A stretch of 32,074 bases of DNA, taken from the NCBI GenBank assembly GCA_900555335.1, contig USKU01000004.1, positions 1 through 32,074 on the forward strand. Reading direction: 5' to 3'. Made by a program: the position numbers and the translations under genes. This DNA is from an uncultured Atopobium sp. (lineage in GTDB: Bacteria; Actinomycetota; Coriobacteriia; Coriobacteriales; Atopobiaceae). Shown piece after piece: positions 23,564-30,564 of this stretch. Positions within the stretch are counted from its first letter, which is position 1. Each line of letters begins with the position of its first letter. The notes below the pieces were generated by a model. The model saw only the letters and a list, made by a program, of their open reading frames with translations, was not told the origin of the DNA and ran no database searches.

Positions 23564-23815
23564 GTGGGCGTTCTGAATACAATTCTTTTAGTGCTGTTTG
23601 TACTTTCTGGCATTTTGACGGTGCTGCTTGTTTTGGCACACTCCGGAAAGGGCACCGGCGTTTCTGACATGATTGCTGCATCTATGTATAACGCAAGCGC
23701 TGGTTCAGGCATTATGGAGAAGAACCTTGATCGCCTTACCGTCATCACTACAACCATCTTCTTGGTCTGTGCTATTGTGATGGCTTTGACGTTCCCTGTT
23801 GGCGCTATTGGCTAA
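23564..23815 (+). CDS. secG: Preprotein translocase subunit SecG
   Basis: SecG is the small helper subunit of the SecYEG channel in the cytoplasmic membrane. The 83-residue protein has two hydrophobic segments (about 4-25 and 60-80) joined by the family loop A-H-S-G-K-G-T-G-V-S-D-M and G-S-G-I-M-E-K-N-L-D-R-L-T. The GTG start is supported by GAGGGGG seven bases upstream. Placement after tpiA is the standard actinobacterial arrangement. A strong terminator follows 26 bases after the stop. Confidence 0.95.
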   Translation: MGVLNTILLVLFVLSGILTVLLVLAHSGKGTGVSDMIAASMYNASAGSGIMEKNLDRLTVITTTIFLVCAIVMALTFPVGAIG

Positions 23816-23841
23816 GCAGTCGCTTGCATATTTGAATTACC

Positions 23842-23873
23842 TGCCGAGAAACCCGAGTTTCTCGGCATTTTTT
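23842..23873 (+). terminator. Intrinsic terminator after secG
   Basis: A perfect 11-bp stem TGCCGAGAAAC/GTTTCTCGGCA with loop CCGA is directly followed by six Ts. It closes the core glycolysis/secG block. Confidence 0.93.
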
Positions 23874-24239
23874 ATTCGTAGCCTGCGGAGCATGTGAAAA
23901 TTTGCTGTTAGGAATACCAGCAAAAAAGCTGTGTGCGGCAGATAGAAGTTGTCTGTTACTTCTTAACAGAATTTTCAATAACGTTTCTCATATGTAAACA
24001 AATTTGATTGTGACCTGCACGCTGGACTTTAACAGTCATTATATGTGGATACGTTTTACTGGGATTGGTATGCATAATCTTGCTTATCTAAGAGATATTT
24101 TTTGGGTTAAGCAGCTTATCCATGGTAAAATTGCACTTTGCTGTGTATTCACGGCATGTTTGTTGTAGGAATGCTAGGTTGCCATACCGAGAAAACCTCG
24201 CTTATCGGGTGGATAAGCGCAAGGCGGTGAGGAGAGTCA
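23874..24239 (+). other. Gene-free upstream region of the second transporter operon
   Basis: About 365 bases without a supported gene. It holds three GCTTATC copies (24082-24088, 24114-24120, 24200-24206) and one inverted copy (24212-24218). The last two form an 8-bp hairpin right before the ribosome site of the permease gene. AT-rich stretches such as CATTATATG near 24037 could hold a promoter, but no clear -35/-10 pair stands out. A 79-codon frame starting at 24122 is not believed to be a gene. Confidence 0.6.
24199..24219 (+). promoter_or_regulatory. Perfect hairpin CGCTTATC/GATAAGCG before the permease ribosome site
   Basis: An 8-bp perfect inverted repeat with loop GGGTG ends 9 bases before the GAGGAG ribosome site. 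The half-site GCTTATC also occurs twice upstream as single copies, which suggests a protein operator rather than only an RNA stem. Confidence 0.4.
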
Positions 24240-25232
24240 ATGGCACGGTTTGTTTGGTACGTTACAAAGAGGATTTTGAGCTACATTGTGATGATTTTTG
24301 TTGCAACTTCGCTCACATTCTTCCTCGCATCATCATTTATGAACCCACGCTCCAACTTTGAGCAGCGTACTCCACGTCCTCCACAGGAGTCTATTGAGGA
24401 AAACCTGTATAGGACTAATCTGAATGATAAGACTCCAGTTATTGAACGTTATCAGGTTTGGGTTACCAATCTATTTACCAAGTTTGATCTTGGTATGACT
24501 CCAACAGGCGATAACGTTAACCGTGAGATGAGCTCTAAGTTTATGGCTTCTATTGAGCTTATGACTCCAGCAACTATTTTGTCAGTTGTTATTGGTGTTA
24601 GCCTGGGCGTTTATACCGCCCAACGTCAGTATCAGTGGCAGGACCGCTTCTTAAGTGGTGTTGCTTCGGTTTTGCTGGTTATTCCAACCGTTGTTATGGC
24701 AATCTTGATTGTTTTTGCAGCAATCGAGATTAACGCACGTGCCGGTTCTCGTATTTTCTACGTTACCGACCTTTCTAGTGGAGATACCGGAAACTTTTTC
24801 ACTTGGCTCATTGACTTCCTCCAGCACATTATTCTTCCAACCATTGTTCTTACTATCGTAAGCTCCGTTGGTTACCACCTCTCTCAGCGTACGTACCTGC
24901 TTGACGAGATGCACGCAGACTATGTCCGTACTGCTCGCGCAAAGGGACTTACTCGTAAGAAGGCAATTCGTAAGCACGCTCTTCGCGTTTCTTTGATTCC
25001 AACCGCTGTTTCAGTTGCTTTCTCTCTTGCAGGTATCTTCACAGGTGCTGTTATGACCGAGAAGGTCTTTGCAATTCACGGTCTTGGTGAGTACTTCATT
25101 AACTGTATTAACAACAACAATATTCACGGTGCAGTTGCAGTTGCAGCATTCTCTGGCGCAATGACTCTTGTTGGCGCTCTTCTGGCTGACCTCTTTGCTG
25201 CTGCCCTTGATCCACGAATTAAGATGAGCTAA
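24240..25232 (+). CDS. DppB/OppB-like ABC permease, second transporter
   Basis: This 330-residue inner-membrane permease heads a second peptide-type ABC importer. It begins with F-V-W-Y-V-T-K-R-I-L-S-Y-I-V-M and a first TM segment. A large extracytoplasmic loop follows (about 35-100, with F-D-L-G-M-T), then further helices, the coupling loop E-M-H-A-D-Y-V-R-T-A-R-A-K-G-L-T-R-K-K-A and the final V-F-A-I-H-G-L-G-E-Y. The loop after TM1 is longer than in the permease at 9544 and the proteins are only distantly alike, so this is not a recent duplication. TGAGGAGAG precedes the ATG. The next permease starts 10 bases after the stop. Confidence 0.93.
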   Translation: MARFVWYVTKRILSYIVMIFVATSLTFFLASSFMNPRSNFEQRTPRPPQESIEENLYRTNLNDKTPVIERYQVWVTNLFTKFDLGMTPTGDNVNREMSSKFMASIELMTPATILSVVIGVSLGVYTAQRQYQWQDRFLSGVASVLLVIPTVVMAILIVFAAIEINARAGSRIFYVTDLSSGDTGNFFTWLIDFLQHIILPTIVLTIVSSVGYHLSQRTYLLDEMHADYVRTARAKGLTRKKAIRKHALRVSLIPTAVSVAFSLAGIFTGAVMTEKVFAIHGLGEYFINCINNNNIHGAVAVAAFSGAMTLVGALLADLFAAALDPRIKMS

Positions 25233-25242
25233 GGAGGCGGAC

Positions 25243-26310
25243 ATGTCTAAAGAAGAGCTTCAGAATAAAGACGAGAAAAACGTCTCCATTGATGCAGGTC
25301 TTACTAACGCTGAGCGTGAGCTTCAGGCAGATGCTAAGTCTGACAATAAAGAAGTTAAAAGAATTAGTTATGCTGGCCTGATTGCAAGGCGTTTCTTCCG
25401 CCAGCGTTCTGCAGTAATCGGTTTGATTATTCTTGGAATTATGGTTCTCATTGCAGTTTTTGGACCATATGCCACTCCGTTTAATTACACAGATGCTGAC
25501 TTTACTGCAATTAACATGGCTCCTAATGCAAAGCATTGGTTTGGTACTGATGGTGCTGGTATTGATTTGTATGCCTGTGTTGTCCACGGTCTTGGCCGTT
25601 CTTTGACCATTGGTATCAGCTATGCAATCTTGACCACTATCATTTCTGCAATTATTGGTACTGCCATTGCTTATGTTCGCGGCATTCCAGAGAAGATTGG
25701 TATGTGGCTTCTTGATATGCTCATGGTCATCCCTAGCTTCTTGCTGGTTGCTATGATTGTTCGTGCAGCAGGCGGTGAGTCTGGTTGGCTCATGCTTATC
25801 TTTGGTCTAACTGCTTTTGGTTGGATTGGTCGCGCGCGTACTATCCGTACCATGGCTCTGTCTTTGCGTGAGAGAGATTACGTCAAGGCCGCTAAGTACA
25901 TGGGCGTTCCACCATTTACCATCATTGTTCGTCACCTTATTCCAAACCTTGGTTCAATTCTTATTATTGATTTGGTCTTGGCTGTTATTGGTGGCATTAA
26001 CTCTGAGACTGCATTCAGCTTCTTGGGTCTTGGTATCAAGGCACCAGATACCTCTCTTGGTTATCTTCTGAGTGCTGGTTCTTCTGCAATGCTTACTACT
26101 CCATGGATGATTCTGATTCCATCGGCATTTCTGATTGTTGTTTGTGTTGGCCTGCAGCTCATCGGCGACGGCCTTCGCGATGCCTTTGACCCTTATTCAC
26201 GCGCTGCTGGTAGCGTTAAAGATCAGGAAGAGGATTCTTCCAAGGATGACGCTCAGCTCGGTGATCTTGAGGGAAGCATCGTTTCTGAAGAAACTACGGA
26301 GCGTGCATAA
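25243..26310 (+). CDS. DppC/OppC-like ABC permease, second transporter
   Basis: This 355-residue partner permease has a charged cytoplasmic N-terminus of about 55 residues before the first TM segment (A-V-I-G-L-I-I-L-G-I). It then shows W-F-G-T-D-G-A-G-I-D-L, the coupling loop L-R-E-R-D-Y-V-K-A-A-K-Y-M-G-V-P and the family's F-L-G-L-G-I-K-A-P. An acidic C-terminal tail of about 40 residues (D-Q-E-E-D-S-S-K-D-D) is unusual. AAGGAGG precedes the ATG. Its stop codon TAA shares one base with the ATG of the ATPase gene. In contrast to the first transporter, this permease is not fused to an ATPase. Confidence 0.93.
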   Translation: MSKEELQNKDEKNVSIDAGLTNAERELQADAKSDNKEVKRISYAGLIARRFFRQRSAVIGLIILGIMVLIAVFGPYATPFNYTDADFTAINMAPNAKHWFGTDGAGIDLYACVVHGLGRSLTIGISYAILTTIISAIIGTAIAYVRGIPEKIGMWLLDMLMVIPSFLLVAMIVRAAGGESGWLMLIFGLTAFGWIGRARTIRTMALSLRERDYVKAAKYMGVPPFTIIVRHLIPNLGSILIIDLVLAVIGGINSETAFSFLGLGIKAPDTSLGYLLSAGSSAMLTTPWMILIPSAFLIVVCVGLQLIGDGLRDAFDPYSRAAGSVKDQEEDSSKDDAQLGDLEGSIVSEETTERA

Positions 26311-28343
26311 TGGCTGACATTACTAATACTTCTGCAAAGCAGGGAAATGTAGAGATGGATGATGTCCTACGCTATGAGCTGCTTGAGTCAAATGGTCCTA
26401 AGGGTGCACCAACAGGAGATCCAGTTCTTTCTGTTCGTGATCTTAAGGTTTCCTTTAACACTGAGGCTGGTCGTGTAGATGCAGTTCGTGGTGTTAACTT
26501 TGATCTTTGGGGTGGCCGTACCCTCGGTATCGTAGGTGAGTCCGGTTCTGGTAAATCGGTCACGGCGCTTTCTCTTATCGGTCTTCTTGATGACAACGCT
26601 CACGTTACCGGCTCCATTAAGCTTGGTGATGAGGAGCTCATTGGTAAGACCGACGAAGAGATGTCAGAGCTTCGTGGCACTAAGATTTCTATGATTTTCC
26701 AGGATCCACTGTCTGCTTTGACTCCAATGTTCTCTATTGGAGATCAGCTTGCAGAGGCTCTGCTTACCCACAATCCTCATATGAGCAGGTCAGACGTTCG
26801 TAAGCGTTGTATTGAGCTTCTCTCCATTGTTGGTATTACTGATCCAGAGAATCGTCTGGATTCTTTCCCACATGAGTTCTCTGGCGGTATGCGTCAGCGT
26901 GTTGTTATTGCAATTGCTATTGCAAACAACCCTGACATCATCATCGCAGACGAGCCAACCACCGCTCTTGACGTAACTATTCAGGCTCAGATTCTTGACG
27001 TCTTGAAGGTTGCACAGAAAGAGACTGGCGCAGCAGTTGTTCTGATTACTCACGACCTTGGTGTTGTTGCAGGTACCGCTGATGACATTATGGTTATGTA
27101 TGCAGGCCGTGGCGTAGAGCGCGCAAGTGTTGATACACTTTTTGCTGAGCCTCGTCACCCTTATACCATGGGTCTTCTGGGCGCTGTTCCAAAACCTCAC
27201 CTTCAGGCAGAGCATAGGCTTGTTCCTATTAAGGGTAATCCACCATCACTTGCTGCCATTCCAACTGGTTGTCCTTTTAACCCACGTTGTCCTATGGCTA
27301 CCGAGGAATGCTCCAAGAAAGAGCCAGCGCTGCTTCCTGCAAATGCTGCCGAGGGTCACTTGGCATCTTGCCACCACCTTCAGGAGATTTGCGAGAAGAA
27401 GCTCACTTACGCTGAGGTATATCCAGACTTTGAGCCAATCCTTCCAAAGTGGGTTGATGTTCCTCGTAACGAGCGTCCTGTTGTACTTAAGGTTGAGAAT
27501 CTTACCAAGACTTTCCCTGTTCAGGGTAAGGGCTTTATTAGGCGCAGCAAGGGCACTATGACTGCTGTGGACCGTGCAAGCTTTGAGATCCATGAGGGAG
27601 AAACCCTTGCGCTTGTTGGTGAGTCTGGTTCTGGTAAATCAACAACTCTGATGCAGATTATGGATCTGCTGAAGCCTGAGGATGGTCGTATTACGGTCCT
27701 TGGTAAAGATGTTGCTGAGCTTAAGAATGCTGCACAGCGTAGAGAGCTTCGTAAAGATCTTCAGGTTATCTTCCAGGATCCAATGAGTTCTCTGGACCCA
27801 CGTATGCCTGTCTATGACGTTTTGGCTGAGCCACTTCAGGCGCAGGGTTGGAACAAAGAGGATATTAATACTCGTATTGGCGAGCTTATGCGTCTGGTTG
27901 GTATCAACCCAGACTATGTTGACCGCTTCCCATCCCAGTTCTCTGGTGGTCAGCGTCAGCGTATTGCTATTGCTCGTGCTCTTGCAACAAGTCCAAAGAT
28001 TCTTCTGTTGGATGAGCCAATTGCATCTCTGGATGTTTCCATTCAGGCAGGTATTATTAACCTCCTTGAGGATCTTCAGGTTCAGTTGAAGATTTCTTAT
28101 CTCTTTGTTGCTCACGATCTTGCTGTTATTCGTCATATTTCAGACACGGTTGCTGTTATGCACCTGGGAAAGATTGTTGAGTACGGTGAGACTGAAGACG
28201 TCTTTACTAACCCACAAGATCCTTACACTAAGGCGCTTCTCTCGGCTATTCCAATCCCAGATCCAAAGATTGAGCGTACCCGTGAGCGTATGATCTACCA
28301 GGATGGTAAGCTGATTCCTGCAACCCACATCTCTAACGAGTAA
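26310..28343 (+). CDS. Double ABC ATPase (DppD-DppF fusion), second transporter
   Basis: A single 677-residue protein carries both nucleotide-binding domains of the second importer. The first domain has Walker A G-E-S-G-S-G-K-S (about 75-82), signature F-S-G-G-M-R-Q-R (about 190) and Walker B I-I-A-D-E-P-T-T-A-L-D. After it comes the oligopeptide-transporter Cys cluster G-C-P-F-N-P-R-C-P...E-C-S-K and a later Cys (about 320-355), of the kind reported to hold an iron-sulfur cluster in Dpp-type ATPases. The second domain has Walker A about 436-443, signature F-S-G-G-Q-R-Q-R (about 544) and Walker B L-L-L-D-E-P-I-A-S-L-D. The start overlaps the preceding stop codon. A terminator-like hairpin follows. 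Confidence 0.94.
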   Translation: MADITNTSAKQGNVEMDDVLRYELLESNGPKGAPTGDPVLSVRDLKVSFNTEAGRVDAVRGVNFDLWGGRTLGIVGESGSGKSVTALSLIGLLDDNAHVTGSIKLGDEELIGKTDEEMSELRGTKISMIFQDPLSALTPMFSIGDQLAEALLTHNPHMSRSDVRKRCIELLSIVGITDPENRLDSFPHEFSGGMRQRVVIAIAIANNPDIIIADEPTTALDVTIQAQILDVLKVAQKETGAAVVLITHDLGVVAGTADDIMVMYAGRGVERASVDTLFAEPRHPYTMGLLGAVPKPHLQAEHRLVPIKGNPPSLAAIPTGCPFNPRCPMATEECSKKEPALLPANAAEGHLASCHHLQEICEKKLTYAEVYPDFEPILPKWVDVPRNERPVVLKVENLTKTFPVQGKGFIRRSKGTMTAVDRASFEIHEGETLALVGESGSGKSTTLMQIMDLLKPEDGRITVLGKDVAELKNAAQRRELRKDLQVIFQDPMSSLDPRMPVYDVLAEPLQAQGWNKEDINTRIGELMRLVGINPDYVDRFPSQFSGGQRQRIAIARALATSPKILLLDEPIASLDVSIQAGIINLLEDLQVQLKISYLFVAHDLAVIRHISDTVAVMHLGKIVEYGETEDVFTNPQDPYTKALLSAIPIPDPKIERTRERMIYQDGKLIPATHISNE

Positions 28344-28364
28344 CAAAGATTCAATAAATTTTCT

Positions 28365-28402
28365 GAAAACCCGCACTTAAAACTAGGTGTGGGTTTTCTT
28401 TG
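28365..28402 (+). terminator. Terminator-like hairpin between ATPase and binding-protein genes
   Basis: A 12-bp stem GAAAACCCGCAC (28365-28376) with GTGTGGGTTTTC (28387-28398), one G-U pair and a 10-base loop, is followed by TTTG. It separates the permease-ATPase message from the binding-protein gene, which likely has its own promoter. Confidence 0.8.
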
Positions 28403-28467
28403 TTACAAATAGTGAACCAGGTTGTTACGGGAATGTTTCTGCTATGGAGTATTTTCAGGCAATTTCG

Positions 28468-28473
28468 TATAGT
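28468..28473 (+). promoter_or_regulatory. Candidate -10 box of the second binding-protein gene
   Basis: TATAGT is followed by TAAGT, close to TATAGTTATGT at 7708 upstream of the other binding protein. A matching -35 is not evident. Confidence 0.3.
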
Positions 28474-28514
28474 TAAGTGAATATCTGTAGGCCTTTAACG
28501 AAATGGGTGATCAT

Positions 28515-30278
28515 ATGGCTGACAGTTTTTCCCGTCGTTCGTTCTTTGCTCTGACTGGTATCACCGCCGCAGGCCTTGGCCTTGCTGGTTGTGCTCCATC
28601 AAATAATCAGGGCGGCTCTACCACCACTGGCACTGAGCCACAGGACGGCTCTCCTGCAAACACTCCTCTGGATCAGCTTCCAATCCCAGAGAAGGGCAAG
28701 ACGTACAACAATCCTAAATCTCGTGATGAGGTTAAGGATGGCGGTACTCTGACCCAGCCAATCACCGAGATTGGTCCACAGTGGAATTACTACCAACTTG
28801 CTGGTAATACCACTTACATGAACATCCTTCACGGTCTTATCAACCCTCGTGACCTGTTCCTTAACAATGCTGATGGTGATAAGTTTGAGCCAAACAAGGA
28901 TTACATCAAGGACTTCAAGGTAGAGGAGAAGGACGGCAAGCAGGTTGCTACCCTGACCTTCACTGATCAGGCTACCTTCAACGATGGTACCGCTATTGAT
29001 TGGACCGCAATTCAGACCGCATTCATCACTATGAGTGGTCAGAATAAAAAGTTTGCAGTTTCTTCAACTGATGGTTATGACAAGTATGAGTCTGTTGAGC
29101 AGGGCGATACTGCTAAGACCGCTGTTATTACCATGAAGGAAGCAGTCTATCCAATTGAGAGCATCTTGAGTTATGCTCTGCACCCAAAGCTTCAGGACCC
29201 AGACTTCTTCAACAACGGCTACAACAATGAGCCACACAACGAGCTTGGTTCTGGCCCATACATTGTTGATTCTTACGATGATTCTCAGGTTACCTTTAAA
29301 CCAAATCCAAAGTGGTGGGGTGACGCTCCTAAGCTTGATACCCTTGTTTACAAGCAAATGGATACCCAGGCTTCCATTAATGCATTCAAGAACGAAGAGG
29401 TTGACACTACCGGTTCTTCCGTCAATGGTTCTGCTGAGCTTCTTTCTAACTTCACCGGTCTTGGTGATAAGGCTCAGATTCGCCGTGGTCTTGGTATGTC
29501 TATTGTTGTTATCGAGCTTAACTCTACTCGCGGTGCTCTTCAGGATGTTGCAGTTCGTAAGGCATTCTGCCAGGTTGTTGATCCTGCAACTATCGTTTCC
29601 ATCGTCTTCCAGGGTGTTAACTGGAAAGAGGATGCACCAGGCTCTATGCTTTGGCCTTATTGGGCAGCTGGTTATGACAATAACCTCCCAGACGATCTCA
29701 AGAACCTCAAGTCTGTTGACGAGCGCAAGGCTGCTGCAAAGAAGACTCTTGAGGATGCAGGCTACAAGCTTAACGGCGATTACTATGAGAAGGACGGCCA
29801 GCAGGTAACTTTCAGCTACACCTTGTTCGGTGACGGCACTACTGTTAAGAACCGTGCTGCTGCTATCCAGAAGATGTGCAAGGATGCTGGCATCAACCTT
29901 ACCCTTGATTCTCACCCATCTTCTGAGTTCTCTGATGTTCTTACCTCTGGTTCTTGGGATGTCTGCCTCTTTGGTTGGGTTGGCACTTCAACTTCTTACA
30001 ACAACGGTGGCCAGCTCTACGGCTCTGAGTCTGGATCCAACTTTGGTCAGCAGGGCTCCGCAGAGACCGATGAGATGTTTGCAAAGGTTGTCTCTACTCA
30101 GAACTTTGATGAGCGCATGAAGATCATGAATGATGCTGAGAAGAAGATGATGCAGACTTACGCATATCTTCCTGTCTACACTGGTCCAGACTGCTACGTT
30201 GTCAAGACTGGTCTTGCTAACTTTGGTCCTGCACTCTTCCAGAGCGTTCCAGCAACCATTGTTGGTTGGCAGAAGTAA
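28515..30278 (+). CDS. Family-5 solute-binding lipoprotein, second transporter
   Basis: This 587-residue binding protein of the Dpp/Opp type is the last gene of the second importer. The signal contains S-R-R-S-F-F-A-L-T-G and the lipobox L-A-G-C with Cys26, so twin-arginine export and lipid anchoring are likely. The mature part begins with a Ser/Thr/Gly-rich tether. It then has the family segments F-T-D-Q-A-T-F-N-D-G-T-A-I-D-W, S-G-P-Y-I-V and K-W-W-G-D-A-P-K-L-D. The ATG at 28515 is preferred because GGTGAT stands just before it; an in-frame ATG at 28503 would add four residues but has a poorer ribosome site. Oligopeptides are the default ligand guess; nothing nearby narrows it. Codons are highly biased, suggesting abundant protein. 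Confidence 0.92.
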   Translation: MADSFSRRSFFALTGITAAGLGLAGCAPSNNQGGSTTTGTEPQDGSPANTPLDQLPIPEKGKTYNNPKSRDEVKDGGTLTQPITEIGPQWNYYQLAGNTTYMNILHGLINPRDLFLNNADGDKFEPNKDYIKDFKVEEKDGKQVATLTFTDQATFNDGTAIDWTAIQTAFITMSGQNKKFAVSSTDGYDKYESVEQGDTAKTAVITMKEAVYPIESILSYALHPKLQDPDFFNNGYNNEPHNELGSGPYIVDSYDDSQVTFKPNPKWWGDAPKLDTLVYKQMDTQASINAFKNEEVDTTGSSVNGSAELLSNFTGLGDKAQIRRGLGMSIVVIELNSTRGALQDVAVRKAFCQVVDPATIVSIVFQGVNWKEDAPGSMLWPYWAAGYDNNLPDDLKNLKSVDERKAAAKKTLEDAGYKLNGDYYEKDGQQVTFSYTLFGDGTTVKNRAAAIQKMCKDAGINLTLDSHPSSEFSDVLTSGSWDVCLFGWVGTSTSYNNGGQLYGSESGSNFGQQGSAETDEMFAKVVSTQNFDERMKIMNDAEKKMMQTYAYLPVYTGPDCYVVKTGLANFGPALFQSVPATIVGWQK

Positions 30279-30386
30279 GCAAGGGACAAGGCGATCTTCT
30301 CGCAAAGTTCTTTTGAGAAAAAGTTTTTAATTTTTCTCACAAATGTAGCTTGAAGATGTGTTAGTATATCCCTCGCTGCAAAGCAA

Positions 30387-30476
30387 GTCGGAGTGGCGGA
30401 ATTGGCAGACGCGCTAGCTTGAGGTGCTAGTGACCTACTAACGGTTGTGCGGGTTCAAGTCCCGCCTCCGACACCA
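30387..30476 (+). tRNA. tRNA-Leu (anticodon GAG), CCA encoded
   Basis: The acceptor stem is G-T-C-G-G-A-G (30387-30393) with C-T-C-C-G-A-C (30466-30472), then discriminator A and an encoded CCA. The anticodon stem CTAGC/GCTAG encloses the loop TTGAGGT, so the anticodon is GAG, reading CUC and CUU. A long variable arm (class II, as in Leu) and the T arm GCGGG-TTCAAGT-CCCGC are clear. Confidence 0.97.
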
Positions 30477-30485
30477 CGGAATTTC

Positions 30486-30514
30486 GGCGGATCTCTTCGG
30501 AGGTCCGCCTTTTT
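30486..30514 (+). terminator. Intrinsic terminator after tRNA-Leu with UUCG tetraloop
   Basis: A 10-bp stem GGCGGATCTC/GAGGTCCGCC (one U-G pair) closes on the extra-stable loop TTCG and is followed by five Ts. It is placed 10 bases after the tRNA. Confidence 0.93.
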
Positions 30515-30564
30515 CGTATACTTAGGCAATGTGATTTGTTTTTCCTCGCTGGTAAGGAGTGACT

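Noticed and set aside
24122..24361. 79-codon frame spanning the start of the second permease operon
   Set aside because: It overlaps the well-supported permease start in another frame, has no ribosome site, and its sequence gives no family signal.
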